Shown in pieces: positions 55,033 to 63,855 of a DNA stretch of 64,000 nt. The notes beneath the pieces were generated by a model. The model did not search any database and was not told where the DNA came from. It saw only the letters and a list, made by a program, of their open reading frames with translations. The position numbers and the translations under genes are program-made. The stretch spans positions 1-64,000 of the forward strand of contig NZ_JBFTER010000005.1 of assembly GCF_047229345.1 (NCBI RefSeq), written 5' to 3'. The stretch is from Cellulomonas_A sp047229345 (GTDB lineage Bacteria; Actinomycetota; Actinomycetes; Actinomycetales; Cellulomonadaceae). Positions within the stretch are counted from its first letter, which is position 1. Each line of letters begins with the position of its first letter.

Positions 55033-57025
55033 GCGGAACCGTACCCCGGACCCTGTCCTCGAGACCGGTCTGCCCCTCGGACGACGCGAGCTGCCACGGC
55101 ACGGACGCGACCACGACGCCGGGGGTGAACAGCAGCCGTCCCTTGAGGCGCAGCGCGCTCTGGTTGTGCAGCAGCTGCTCCCACCAGTGGCCCACGACGT
55201 ACTCGGGGATGTAGACCACCACGATGTCGCGCGGGCTCTCCCGGCGCACCGACCGCACGTACGTGAGGATCGGCCGGGTGATCTCGCGGAACGGCGAGTC
55301 GAGCACCCGCAGCGGCACCGGGAGGTCGAGCGCCTCCCACTCGGCCTTGAGCCGCGCGACGTCGTCGGCGTCGACCCCGACCGTCACGGCCTCGAGCACC
55401 TGCGGCCGCGAGGCGCGCGCGTAGGCGATCGCGCGCATCGTCGGGCGGTGCAGGTGCGAGACGAGCACGAGCGCGTGCACCCGGCTCGGCAGCGCGCGTG
55501 CCGCCTCGGCGTCGGGGCCGAGCGCGAGCTCCGCACGCACCGAGTCGTAGTGCGTGCGGATCGCGCGCATGAGCACGAAGATCCCGGCCATCGCGAGGAT
55601 CGCGATCCACGCGCCGAGCATGAACTTCGTGATCAGGACGACGACCAGCACGACCGCCGTCATGGCGAAGCCGATCGTGTTGATCACGCGGGAGCGGGTC
55701 ATCTGCGTGCGCCGGCGCGGGTCCGGCTCGGTGCGCAGCTCGCGGGTCCAGTGCCGGATCATCCCGAGCTGGCTCAGCGTGAACGAGACGAAGACGCCGA
55801 CGATGTACAGCTGGATGAGCCGGGTGACCTCCGCGTCGAACGCGATGATGAGTCCGATCGCCGCGGCCGCGAGCGTGAGGATGCCGTTCGAGAACGCGAG
55901 CCGGTCGCCGCGCGTGTGCAGCTGGCGCGGGAGGTAGCCGTCCTTGGCGAGGATCGAGCCGAGCAGCGGGAACCCGTTGAACGCCGTGTTCGCCGCGAGC
56001 ACGAGGATGAGGCCCGTCACGATCGCGACCGACACGAACGCCACCGGGAAGCCCGCGAACACCGTCTCGGCGAGCTGGCCGATCACCGGGTGCTGGACGT
56101 AGTCCTCGCCGATCGGGACGCCGTCGCGCAGCAGCTGCTCGTGCGGGTCCTCGACGTAGTGGATGCCGGTGACACGCGCGAGCACGAGGATCGACGTGAT
56201 GAAGGTCGCGGAGATGATCCCGAGGAACGCGAGCGTCGTCGCGGCGTTGCGGGACTTCGGCTTCTTGAACGCGGGGACGCCGTTGCTGATCGCCTCGACG
56301 CCGGTCAGGGCGGCGGAGCCGGACGCGAACGCGCGCAGCACGAGGAACGCCCCCGCGAGGCCGACGAGCCCCTGGTCGAACGCCGAGACCGGCACGATCT
56401 CGAGCTCGGAGCTCTCGGCCATGGGCAGGTCGCCCGCGAGGTACCGGACGAAACCGATCACCACGGTCGCCCCGATGGCGAACATGTACAGGTACACCGG
56501 GATCGCGAACGCCTTGCCGGACTCGCGCACCCCGCGGAGGTTCGCCAGCGTGAGGAGCACCACGAGCGCGACGGCGAACGACGTCTCGTGCCCGCGCAGC
56601 GACGGGATCGCGGACGCCGCGTACTGCGCCCCCGAGGAGATCGACACCGCGACCGTGAGCACGTAGTCGACGAGCAGCGCGCTCGCGACCGTCACGCCCG
56701 CCTTGGGGCCCAGGTTGACCGTCGCGACCTCGTAGTCGCCGCCCCCCGAGGGGTAGGCGTGCACGTTCTGCCGGTACGAGGCGATCACCGTCATCATGAC
56801 GACGACGACCGCGAGGCCGACCCACGGCGAGATCACGGTCGCCGTCAGCCCCGCGAGGGCGAGCGTGAGCAGCACCTCGTCGGGGGCGTACGCGACCGAC
56901 GAGAGGGCGTCCGAGGCGAAGATCGGCAACGCGATCCGCTTCGGCAGGAGCGTGTGGCCGAGGCGGTCGCTGCGGACGGGACGTCCGAGGAGCAAGCGCT
57001 TGGCGGCATCCGCGATGTCCGACAC
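55022..57025 (-). CDS. KimA-type potassium importer (APC superfamily)
   Basis: 667 residues, GTG at 57025. About 12 membrane helices in the first 450 residues, with the KimA landmarks ASDALSSVAYAPDEVLL, VIASYRQNVHAYPSGGGDYEVATVNLG, LLVDYVLTVAVSISSG, SGSAALTGVEAISNGVPAFKKPKSRNAA, LVLAANTAFNGFPLLG and RLAFSNGI. The cytosolic C-terminus (about 480-667) is a universal-stress-like domain ending LLHNQSALRLKGRLLF, the part that binds c-di-AMP in Bacillus KimA. Predicted K+/H+ symporter. It is divergent from two TrkA/Ceo-type K+ regulatory proteins, which fits. Confidence 0.9.
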   Translation of the reverse strand: MSDIADAAKRLLLGRPVRSDRLGHTLLPKRIALPIFASDALSSVAYAPDEVLLTLALAGLTATVISPWVGLAVVVVMMTVIASYRQNVHAYPSGGGDYEVATVNLGPKAGVTVASALLVDYVLTVAVSISSGAQYAASAIPSLRGHETSFAVALVVLLTLANLRGVRESGKAFAIPVYLYMFAIGATVVIGFVRYLAGDLPMAESSELEIVPVSAFDQGLVGLAGAFLVLRAFASGSAALTGVEAISNGVPAFKKPKSRNAATTLAFLGIISATFITSILVLARVTGIHYVEDPHEQLLRDGVPIGEDYVQHPVIGQLAETVFAGFPVAFVSVAIVTGLILVLAANTAFNGFPLLGSILAKDGYLPRQLHTRGDRLAFSNGILTLAAAAIGLIIAFDAEVTRLIQLYIVGVFVSFTLSQLGMIRHWTRELRTEPDPRRRTQMTRSRVINTIGFAMTAVVLVVVLITKFMLGAWIAILAMAGIFVLMRAIRTHYDSVRAELALGPDAEAARALPSRVHALVLVSHLHRPTMRAIAYARASRPQVLEAVTVGVDADDVARLKAEWEALDLPVPLRVLDSPFREITRPILTYVRSVRRESPRDIVVVYIPEYVVGHWWEQLLHNQSALRLKGRLLFTPGVVVASVPWQLASSEGQTGLEDRVRGTVPRDL

Positions 57026-57170
57026 GAGTGACCATGCTATGCCCGCGCACGTGGCCCGCCGCTCGCGCGCCACCTGCGGCGCGGCGCCCGGCGGCCACGG
57101 GCGGCCGGGCGCGCCGGTCCCGGTCCCGGAGTGCGGCGGCGCCCACCCGCGAGGTATAGCGTGACCGGCT
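57026..57170. promoter_or_regulatory. Divergent promoters of the K+ transporter and trkA genes
   Basis: 145 bases. Minus strand: TAGCAT (57039-57034), eight bases before the GTG at 57025. Plus strand: TAGCGT (57157-57162), eight bases before the GTG at 57171. Both positions point to leaderless or near-leaderless transcripts. No ydaO-type riboswitch resemblance was seen. Confidence 0.55.
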
Positions 57171-57836
57171 GTGCACTTCGTCATCATGGGCTGCGGCCGG
57201 GTCGGCGCGACCCTCGCCCAGTCCCTCGAGAGCCACGGCCACTCGGTCGCCGTCATCGACCAGAACCCCGACTCGTTCCGGCGCCTGGACGCCGAGTTCT
57301 CCGGGAGCAAGGTCACCGGTCTCGGCTTCGACCGCGACACCCTCACCCAGGCCGGCATCGACGACGCCTACGGCTTCGCCGCGGTGTCCGACGGCGACAA
57401 CTCGAACATCCTCGCTGCGCGCGTCGTGCGCGAGACGTACGGCGTCGGCAACGTGGTCGCCCGCATCTACGACCCGCACCGCGCCGAGATCTACCAGCGT
57501 CTCGGCATCCCCACGGTCGCGACGGTGCGGTGGACCGCCGACCAGGTGCTGCGCCGCCTGCTGCCGATGGGCGCGACGGACGAGCACCGGGACGCGTCGG
57601 GGCAGATCGTGCTCGCGCAGGTGGACGTGCACCCGGGCTGGGTCGGGCACCCCCTGAGCCACCTCGAGGAGGCGAGCGGCGCGCGCACCGCCTACGTCAC
57701 GCGCTACGGCGACGGCCTCCTGCCGACCGCGGCGACCGTGCTCCAGGAGAACGACACGCTGCACGTCCTCATGCGGGCCGACGAGACCTCGTTCGTCGAA
57801 CGCACCCTCACCCGTGCCCCGGAGGTGTCCCGATGA
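57171..57836 (+). CDS. TrkA/CeoB-type potassium uptake regulatory protein
   Basis: 221 residues, GTG start. RCK_N Rossmann GCGRVGATLAQSLESHGHSVAVIDQNPDSF, GFDRDTLTQAGIDDAYGFAAVSDGDNSNI, then a C-terminal RCK_C half (VDVHPGWVGHPLSHLEEASG, VLQENDTLHVLM). Soluble NAD(H)/nucleotide-binding regulatory subunit. Overlaps the second TrkA gene by four bases; the pair corresponds to mycobacterial CeoB-CeoC. Confidence 0.93.
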   Translation: MHFVIMGCGRVGATLAQSLESHGHSVAVIDQNPDSFRRLDAEFSGSKVTGLGFDRDTLTQAGIDDAYGFAAVSDGDNSNILAARVVRETYGVGNVVARIYDPHRAEIYQRLGIPTVATVRWTADQVLRRLLPMGATDEHRDASGQIVLAQVDVHPGWVGHPLSHLEEASGARTAYVTRYGDGLLPTAATVLQENDTLHVLMRADETSFVERTLTRAPEVSR

Positions 57837-58507
57837 GGGTCGTCATCGCCGGCGCCGGCTCGGTCGGCCGGTCCATCGCGCGCGAGCTCCTCGGCCACGG
57901 GCACGAGGTCACGCTCATCGACCGCCAGCCCTCCGCGATGCGCGTCTCCCAGGTCGCGGACGCGGACTGGCTGCTCGCCGACGCGTGCGAGCTGCCCACC
58001 CTGACCCAGGCTAAGGTCGACGAGTGCGACGTCGTCGTGGCCGCCACGGGCGACGACAAGGCGAACCTCGTCATCTCGCTGCTCGCCAAGACCGAGTACG
58101 GGGTCCCGCGCACGGTCGCGCGCGTGAACAACCCGAAGAACGAGTGGATGTTCGACGAGGCGTGGGGCGTCGACGTCGCCGTCTCGACCCCGCGCATCAT
58201 GACCGCGATGGTCGAGGAGGCCGTCGCGGTCGGCGACCTCGTGCGCATCTTCACGTTCCACCAGTCGAAGGCGGACATCCTCGAGCTCACGCTCCCTGAG
58301 GGCTCGCCCCTCGCCGGCCTGCGCGTCGGTCAGGTCGCGTGGCCCGAGGACACGGTGCTCGCGTGCATCGTGCGCGGGACCCGCCCGATCGCGCCCAGCG
58401 TCGACGACACCCTCGAGGAGCGCGACGAGCTGCTGTTCGTCACGGGTCGAGAGGCGGACGAGAAGGCTCTCGAGGAGCTCCTGACCCACGGACCAGGAGC
58501 CAGGTGA
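57833..58507 (+). CDS. TrkA/CeoC-type potassium uptake regulatory protein
   Basis: 224 residues. MRVVIAGAGSVGRSIARELLGHGHEVTLIDRQPSAM, LADACELPTLTQAKVDECDVVVAATGDDKANL, VNNPKNEWMFDEAWGVDVAVSTPRIM, and an RCK_C part (LPEGSPLAGLRVGQVAWPEDTVLACIVRGTRPI). Partner of the preceding gene in gating the adjacent KimA-type or another K+ channel. The last 68 bases are antisense to the end of the DUF3159 gene. Confidence 0.93.
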   Translation: MRVVIAGAGSVGRSIARELLGHGHEVTLIDRQPSAMRVSQVADADWLLADACELPTLTQAKVDECDVVVAATGDDKANLVISLLAKTEYGVPRTVARVNNPKNEWMFDEAWGVDVAVSTPRIMTAMVEEAVAVGDLVRIFTFHQSKADILELTLPEGSPLAGLRVGQVAWPEDTVLACIVRGTRPIAPSVDDTLEERDELLFVTGREADEKALEELLTHGPGAR

Positions 58508-59243
58508 CGTAGAGGCCGGCCGCGAACAGCGGCACGCCCATCACCAGCTTCGCGGTGCCGAGCCAGCCGACGGCGTCCTCGCCCTGCAGGTAGAGCGGGA
58601 CCTGGACCGCGAGGCGCGCGCCGAACACGCCGACCCACAGCAGCGTCGCCCACACGTACCGGCGGCGCAGGGCCTGCGCGGCCGGGCGGGTGTCGAGCCG
58701 CCACGACATGTCCTCGCCGCGCACGAACGAGACGATGACGCCGACCGCCGGCCAGCGCACGAGCACCGAGATCAGCGCACCGGCGCACCACGCGACGTTG
58801 ACCCACAGCCCGTAGGCGAAGAAGTCCTGCGCCTCACCGGTGCGCCACGCCCAGAGCACGCCGATGCCGATGCCGAGGATCCCCGAGAAGGCCTGCGTGA
58901 CGGGAGTGCGCTGCACGAGGCGGACCAGCACGGCGAGCGCGGCGACCGAGATCGAGGCGACGAGCGCGGGCTGCAGCTCGCGGACGGCGACGTAGACGAC
59001 GACGAAGACGAGCCCGGGCAGCGCCGACTCGACGACGCCGCGCCAGCCGCCGATGGCCTCCGCGAGGGAGAAGTCCTCACCGGCGAGCTGGTACACGCCG
59101 CGCGCGGGCTTCGCGGCCGCGGTGCCGCCCTCGGGCGCGTCGCCGGGCTCCGTCGCCTCACCCGTGCTCGGCGTCACGCCCGGCTCGACGGCGTCGCCGG
59201 CGACCGTGCCGGTGAGCGGACGGGCCTGCTCGGAGTCACTCAC
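58440..59243 (-). CDS. DUF3159 membrane protein
   Basis: 267 residues, GTG at 59243. After a 45-residue polar start come DFSLAEAIGGWRGVVESALPGLVFVVVYV and about six membrane segments, with LVQRTPVTQAFSGILGIGIGVLWAWRTG, FFAYGLWVNVAWCAGALISVLVRWPAVGV and YVWATLLWVGVFGARLAVQVPLYL. These are DUF3159 signatures. Function unknown; synteny with dut and the OB-fold gene is conserved in actinobacteria. Confidence 0.9.
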   Translation of the reverse strand: MSDSEQARPLTGTVAGDAVEPGVTPSTGEATEPGDAPEGGTAAAKPARGVYQLAGEDFSLAEAIGGWRGVVESALPGLVFVVVYVAVRELQPALVASISVAALAVLVRLVQRTPVTQAFSGILGIGIGVLWAWRTGEAQDFFAYGLWVNVAWCAGALISVLVRWPAVGVIVSFVRGEDMSWRLDTRPAAQALRRRYVWATLLWVGVFGARLAVQVPLYLQGEDAVGWLGTAKLVMGVPLFAAGLYVTWLLVRGSGAPREPSRPPLDP

Positions 59244-59604
59244 CGGGACGCGGCCGCAGCTCGTAGCGGGGGTTGAACATCGTGCGGCGACCGTCGATCG
59301 CGCACGCGAGCCCCTCGACCTGCAGGCGCCGGCCCGGCTCGATCCCGGCGATCTCGCGCCGGCCGAGCCAGACGAGGTCGATCGTGCCGCTGCCGTCGTA
59401 CAGCTCGGCCTCGAGCGCGGGGACGCCCTCGCGCGGGCGCAGGGTCACCGAGCGCAGGATGCCGGACACCTTCGCCCGGTGCCGGTCGGGCAGCTCGTCG
59501 ACGGGCACGCAGCCGGCGACCGCGTGCGCGTCCGCGCGCTCCTCGTCGGCCTCGATCTCCGCCTGCGACGCGACCGCGCGCCGCAGCGCCTCACGCAGCG
59601 TCAT
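59236..59604 (-). CDS. OB-fold nucleic-acid-binding protein
   Basis: 122 residues, ATG at 59604 overlapping the DUF3710 stop (ATGA). A helical N-terminus (REALRRAVASQAEIEADEERADAHAVAGCVPVDELPDRHRAKVSGIL) leads to an OB fold: VTLRPREGVPALEAELYDGSGTIDLVWLGRREIAGIEPGRRLQVEGLACAIDGRRTMFNPRYEL. The RecG/RPA-like OB domain suggests nucleic-acid contact; target unknown. Eight-base overlap with the DUF3159 gene. Confidence 0.9.
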   Translation of the reverse strand: MTLREALRRAVASQAEIEADEERADAHAVAGCVPVDELPDRHRAKVSGILRSVTLRPREGVPALEAELYDGSGTIDLVWLGRREIAGIEPGRRLQVEGLACAIDGRRTMFNPRYELRPRPGE

Positions 59605-60323
59605 CGGATCTCCGTGATCTCGGGGCCGCGGGTCATGGGGTCGAACGTCGGCGCGGCGGGCTCGTCCGCCGGGGGCTGCGCCGGGCCGCCGTCCTGCGCG
59701 GGCAGCCGCAGCGTGAGCAGGTCGCGTGGCGCCCGTGCCTCGGTGCCGCGCACGACCACGATGTCGGCGAACACGCTCTCGAGCTCGACCGCGGCCTCGG
59801 GGTCGACGGCAGCCTTGCCGGTCACGACCCCGCGCAGGAACCACCGGGGCCCGTCGGCGCCGATGAACCGCGCGGGCCGGTGCCCCGTGCGGCCCTCCGG
59901 CGTCCGGACGGGCAGGCGCGCCAGGAGCTCGCGGCCGAACGGGCCGGGCAGGTCGTCCGCCGAGCCGCCCTGCTTGGTGACGGACTCCGCGATCTCCTCG
60001 CGGATCTCGTCCCAGATGCCCTCGGTCCGCGGCGCGGCGAAGGCCTGGAGCTGGAGCGTCGAGCCGCCGAGGCTCACGGCGGCGGCGGAGACCGCGCCGG
60101 AGGCCTTGTCGATCTCCATGCGCAGCTCCATGCCGGGCCGGCCGGGCACGAGGATCGCCCCGAGGTCGAGGCGTCCGGCCGTGCCGTCGACGTCGCTCAC
60201 GTCCCACGGGCCGCGCCCGCGCGCCTCCGCGTCGTCGGGCGTCTGCGCGGCCACCTCGGCCGTGGCACCCGTCGCCGTCTCGTCGGCCGCGTTCTCTCGC
60301 GCGCCGCGCCGGAAAAGACCCAC
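59601..60323 (-). CDS. DUF3710 family protein
   Basis: 240 residues from the GTG at 60323 (VGLFRRGARENAADE). GPWDVSDVDGTAGRLDLGAILVPGRPGMELRMEIDKASGAVSAAAVSLGGSTLQLQAFAAPRTEGIWDEIREEIAES, then GPRWFLRGVVTGKAAVDPEAAVELESVFADIVVVRG identify DUF3710. Flanks are low complexity. In the operon dut-DUF3710-OB-DUF3159, whose shared task is unknown. Confidence 0.92.
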   Translation of the reverse strand: MGLFRRGARENAADETATGATAEVAAQTPDDAEARGRGPWDVSDVDGTAGRLDLGAILVPGRPGMELRMEIDKASGAVSAAAVSLGGSTLQLQAFAAPRTEGIWDEIREEIAESVTKQGGSADDLPGPFGRELLARLPVRTPEGRTGHRPARFIGADGPRWFLRGVVTGKAAVDPEAAVELESVFADIVVVRGTEARAPRDLLTLRLPAQDGGPAQPPADEPAAPTFDPMTRGPEITEIR

Positions 60324-60423
60324 TTCGATCGACCCCTTCTCACCTGTCACCCGCCGTGGGGCACCCCCACGACAGTAATCCGCGTGCGGCGCGCGACCTA
60401 GCGGGGAGCCGGGTCGCGTGCGT

Positions 60424-60900
60424 TCAGGACCGGGGCGCCTGCGCGTCCGCCCAGCCACCGCTCGAGCCGAACCCGCCCTCGCCGCGGTGCGAGCCCGGCA
60501 GACGGTCCGCCTCGACGAACCGGGCCCGCTCGACGCGCTGGATGACGAGCTGGGCGATGCGGTCGCCGCGCGTGAGCACGACGGGCGTCTCGACGTCGGT
60601 GTTGAGCAGGGTCACCGCGATCTCGCCGCGGTACCCGGCGTCGACCGTCCCCGGCGCGTTGACGATCGTCAGCCCGTGACGCGAGGCGAGCCCCGACCGC
60701 GGGTGCACGAACGCCGCGAAGCCGTCGGGCAGCGCGATCGCGACGCCGGTCGGGACGGTGACCCGGCCCTGCGGCGGGATCACCACGTCGACGCGCGTCA
60801 CGAGGTCGGCCCCCGCGTCGCCGGGGTGCGCGTACGCGGGCACCGGGACCGCGTCGTCGAGCCGGAGCAGGAGGACCTCGAGCGTCGTGTCGGCCGTCAC
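60424..60900 (-). CDS. dut: Deoxyuridine 5'-triphosphate nucleotidohydrolase
   Basis: 158 residues, GTG at 60900. Hydrolyses dUTP to dUMP. All five motifs: YAHPGDAGADL (I), HPRSGLASRHGL (II), GTVDAGYRGEI (III), RGDRIAQLVIQ (IV) and the C-terminal arm RGEGGFGSSG (V). A TAGGGT box (60914-60909) eight bases upstream suggests leaderless transcription. First gene of the dut-DUF3710-OB-DUF3159 group; divergent from the DUF3093 gene. Confidence 0.97.
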   Translation of the reverse strand: MTADTTLEVLLLRLDDAVPVPAYAHPGDAGADLVTRVDVVIPPQGRVTVPTGVAIALPDGFAAFVHPRSGLASRHGLTIVNAPGTVDAGYRGEIAVTLLNTDVETPVVLTRGDRIAQLVIQRVERARFVEADRLPGSHRGEGGFGSSGGWADAQAPRS

Positions 60901-60954
60901 GGGGAGCGACCCTACCCCGCCGCTGCGGGCGTGCGGGTCTGGGATGCTGGAGGC

Positions 60955-61473
60955 ATGCCTCCGCACGCCGCCGAGCCCCCGCACGCCACGCCCGCAGGCC
61001 CGCCCGCGGCACCCGTGCCCGGCGGCGCCTCGTACGACGAGCGGGTCTGGCCCGGGCCGCTCGGGTGGTTCCTCGCGGTCGCCGCCGCGGGGCTGCTGAC
61101 GATCGCGCTCGTCCCGGTGCACCCCGGTCTCGCGGTGGCCCTCGGGGCCGTCGCGCTCGTCGGGTCGCTGACCTTCGCGGTGCTCACCTCCCCGCGCGTG
61201 CGGGTGCAGGACGGCGAGCTCACCGCGGGGCGGGCCCGCATCCCGGTCGCGCTGCTCGGGGAGGCACGCGCGCTCGACCGCGACGAGACACGGGTCGCGC
61301 TCGGGCCCGGGCTCGACGCGCGGGCCTACGTGTGCCTGCGGGCCTGGGCGGGCACGGCCGTGCGCGTCGAGGTGCGCGACCCGCAGGACCCGACGCCGTA
61401 CTGGCTCGTGTCGACCCGGCGCCCCGCGGAGCTGGCCGCCGCGCTCGGGACGCGCCAGCCGCTGGACGGCTGA
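60955..61473 (+). CDS. DUF3093 family membrane protein
   Basis: 172 residues, ATG at 60955. SYDERVWPGPLGWFLAVAAAGLLTIALVPVHPGLAVALGAVALVGSLTFAVLTSPRVRVQDGELTAGRARIPVALLGEARALD is the DUF3093 pattern: two helices (about 38-58, 62-84) then a soluble domain, with DPTPYWLVSTRRPAELAAAL near the end. Unknown function. Located opposite dut, as in other actinobacteria. Confidence 0.92.
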   Translation: MPPHAAEPPHATPAGPPAAPVPGGASYDERVWPGPLGWFLAVAAAGLLTIALVPVHPGLAVALGAVALVGSLTFAVLTSPRVRVQDGELTAGRARIPVALLGEARALDRDETRVALGPGLDARAYVCLRAWAGTAVRVEVRDPQDPTPYWLVSTRRPAELAAALGTRQPLDG

Positions 61474-61578
61474 CGCACGCACCCGCCCGCGTCCCGCCGA
61501 CGCGCACGGCCCGCGTCGGGGCGGCGTCCGCCGGGCGGTCGACCGGCGCCCGCCGGCGCGGCCCACCCGACCACGGAC

Positions 61579-61618
61579 GAGGCCGGCGACCCGGGGGGAT
61601 CCCCTGGTCGCCGGCCTC
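61579..61618. terminator. Bidirectional terminator between DUF3093 and DUF4193 genes
   Basis: GAGGCCGGCGACC (61579-61591) pairs perfectly with GGTCGCCGGCCTC (61606-61618), 14-base loop, between convergent stops at 61473 and 61641. Confidence 0.88.
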
Positions 61619-61640
61619 GTGGTGGTCGTCGGTGCCGTGG

Positions 61641-61940
61641 TCAGGCAGCGCACTCCGAGCAGACGGGGCGGCCGTCCTTCTCGTAGGCGAGCTGGCTGCG
61701 GTGGTGGACGAGGTAACAGCTCGTGCACGTGAACTCGTCCGCCTGACGCGGGAGGACACGCACCGACAGCTCCTCGCCCGACAGGTCGGCGCCGGGGAGC
61801 TCGAAGCCTTCCGCGGCCTCGGTCTCGTCCTCGTCGACCACGCCCGAGTTCTTGTCGGAGCGCCGAGCCTGGAGCTCCTGCAGCGAGTCCTCGCTGAGGT
61901 CCTCCTCGGTCTTGCGCGGGGCGTCGTAGTCGGTTGCCAT
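61641..61940 (-). CDS. DUF4193 family zinc-ribbon protein
   Basis: 99 residues, ATG at 61940. MATDYDAPRKTEEDLSEDSLQELQARRSDKNSGVVDEDETE and a C-terminal CTSC...CSEC pair (FTCTSCYLVHHRSQLAYEKDGRPVCSECA) define DUF4193, a small acidic, nearly universal actinobacterial protein. The four cysteines can bind zinc. Function unknown to me. Confidence 0.95.
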   Translation of the reverse strand: MATDYDAPRKTEEDLSEDSLQELQARRSDKNSGVVDEDETEAAEGFELPGADLSGEELSVRVLPRQADEFTCTSCYLVHHRSQLAYEKDGRPVCSECAA

Positions 61941-62100
61941 CAGCGGGGTCACACTCCGGTCGTCTCGGCGGTTCGTCGTATGCGGGATCAATGCTTCGGC
62001 ACCGTCGATTGTTCCCGCGGCGCTGGGATTGTGCACTATTTCAGGGCCGGACGCACACACGGACAAATGCCCAGCATCGGATGGCCCGAAATCTGCCCTT

Positions 62101-63024
62101 TCAGGCGCCCGTGCCCGCGCCGAGAGCGCTGAGGATCGACGTGAGCTGCGCCACCGTGCCCGCCGGACCGGCGACCGTCATGGCCTCCCCCGCGGGCTGC
62201 CCGTCGAGTCCCGTGACGACCGCGCCCGCCTCCTGGGCGACGAGCGCACCGGCCGCGAGGTCCCACGGCTTGAGGCCGCGCTCGTAGTACAGGTCGAGCC
62301 CGCCGGAGGCGAGCGCGCACAGGTCGAGCGACGCCGAGCCGATGCGCCGGACGTCCCGGACCTGCGGCAGGAGCTCCGCCACGACCCGCGCCTGCGCGCG
62401 CCGGCGCTCGACGGTGTACCCGAAGCCGGTCCCGAGCAGCGAGCCCGCGAGGTCCTCGGCCGCCCGCAGCGTGAGCCGGCGTCCGTCGAGGTGCGCGCCG
62501 AGCCCGCGGCCCGCGGTGTACGTGCGCCCGTCCGCGACCGAGTGCACGCAGCCCGCGACCGCCGTCCAGGTCGCGGGGTCGGGCGGGCCGGCGACGACCG
62601 CGACCGAGATCGCGTACGCGGGGATGCCGTAGAGGTAGTTCACGGTGCCGTCGATCGGGTCGATCACCCACGTCAGCCCGCTCGTGCCCGCGACCGGGGC
62701 CTCCTCTTCGCCGAGGATCCCGTCGTGCGGGCGGTGCTCGGCGAGCATCGAGCGCAGCAGCGCCTCCGACGCGAGGTCCATCTGCGTCACGACGTCCATG
62801 GGGCTGGTCTTGGTGGCGGCGACGTCGACCCGGTCGGGGCGGCCGTCGCGCACGAGGTGCCCCGCGGCCCGCGCGAGGGTCTCGGCGAGCGCGACGAGCT
62901 CACGCGTCTCGTCGGGCCCCGGCACGCCGGGCACGGACGGGGCGCCGGGCCCGGTGCTCGCGGAGGCGGGACGGGGACGCGCGGGGTCGTCGGCGGGCGG
63001 TGCGGGCAGGGCGTCGGAGGTCAC
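62101..63024 (-). CDS. suhB: Inositol monophosphatase family protein (SuhB-like)
   Basis: 307 residues from the GTG at 63024. Mg2+-dependent phosphatase: GILGEEEAP (metal Glu), WVIDPIDGTVNYLYGIPAYAISVAV (metal Asp pair and phosphate loop), and the WDLAAGALVAQEAGAVVTGLDG aspartate. The first 35 residues are Pro/Ala-rich, and the conserved domain begins near ELVALAETLARAAG. Likely hydrolyses myo-inositol 1-phosphate, needed for mycothiol and inositol lipids, though related sugar phosphatases share these motifs. Position next to dut/DUF4193 is conserved. Confidence 0.93.
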   Translation of the reverse strand: MTSDALPAPPADDPARPRPASASTGPGAPSVPGVPGPDETRELVALAETLARAAGHLVRDGRPDRVDVAATKTSPMDVVTQMDLASEALLRSMLAEHRPHDGILGEEEAPVAGTSGLTWVIDPIDGTVNYLYGIPAYAISVAVVAGPPDPATWTAVAGCVHSVADGRTYTAGRGLGAHLDGRRLTLRAAEDLAGSLLGTGFGYTVERRRAQARVVAELLPQVRDVRRIGSASLDLCALASGGLDLYYERGLKPWDLAAGALVAQEAGAVVTGLDGQPAGEAMTVAGPAGTVAQLTSILSALGAGTGA

Positions 63025-63095
63025 GCGCCCATCCTGCCCGAGCGCCTCACGGGCCGGGCGGCCGGCGGGGCGGCGGTCCGGAGGGCGGGACCGGG

Positions 63096-63737
63096 TCAGC
63101 GTCCGCCCTGCGCGGGGCCGCGCCACGGGCCGGGTGCCGAGAGGTGCAGGCGCATCGCGACGACCCGGAGCACGAAGACCACCGCGACCGCGAGGAGCTC
63201 CGTGAGCAGGGTGAGCGTGGACGTCGTCCACAGGACCGCCGTCAGGGACGCCCCGACGACCGCGGGGATCGCGTAGAGCTGGCGGTGGTGCAGCACCACG
63301 GGGACCTCGCCGGTGAGCAGGTCGCGCAGCACCCCGCCGCCGACGCCCGTGATCACCCCGACGCACACCGACGCGGTCGCGCCGGCCCCCAGCTCGAGGC
63401 CCTTGAGCGTGCCGACGACGCTGAACAGCGCGAGCGCGCCCGCGTCGAGGACCGCGATGACGCGGCGTGCACGCTCGAGCCGAGGGTGGAAGAAGTACAT
63501 GACGATGCCCGCGGCGAACGCGGTGACGATGAACTCCCAGCGCGCGACGCCCACCGGCGGGACGGCGCCGACGAGCACGTCGCGGATCAGTCCCCCGCCC
63601 AGGCCCGCGGCCCACGCGAGGACGACGATGCCGAAGACGTCGAACTGCTTGCGCACCGCCGCGAGCCCGCCCGAGAGGCCGCCGACGAACACGCCGACGA
63701 GCTCGGTCAGCGGCTGGAGCGGGAGGTCGGGCGCCAC
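63096..63737 (-). CDS. TRIC cation channel family / UPF0126 membrane protein
   Basis: 213 residues, GTG at 63737. Two copies of the glycine-rich UPF0126 repeat: FVGGLSGGLAAVRKQFDVFGIVVLAWAAGLGGGLIRDVLVGAVPP and ALFSVVGTLKGLELGAGATASVCVGVITGVGGGVLRDLLTGEVP, in seven or so membrane helices. Prokaryotic TRIC proteins form monovalent-cation channels; some relatives are linked to glycine uptake. Conducted ion not determinable. Confidence 0.93.
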   Translation of the reverse strand: MAPDLPLQPLTELVGVFVGGLSGGLAAVRKQFDVFGIVVLAWAAGLGGGLIRDVLVGAVPPVGVARWEFIVTAFAAGIVMYFFHPRLERARRVIAVLDAGALALFSVVGTLKGLELGAGATASVCVGVITGVGGGVLRDLLTGEVPVVLHHRQLYAIPAVVGASLTAVLWTTSTLTLLTELLAVAVVFVLRVVAMRLHLSAPGPWRGPAQGGR

Positions 63738-63855
63738 GAGCGCATACTCTCAGGCGCACCGCCGCGGGAGGTCCTCCCTCGCGGCGCACCGGGCGGGTTC
63801 CCCCCGCGGAGCCGTGTTCGGTGGCACGCTCGTCCCTGAGCTACGAGGAGGTCGT

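Noticed and set aside
54389..57031. An 880-codon open frame opposite the K+ transporter
   Set aside because: Composition is typical of antisense frames (His/Arg/Asp-rich) and it contradicts the membrane protein on the other strand.
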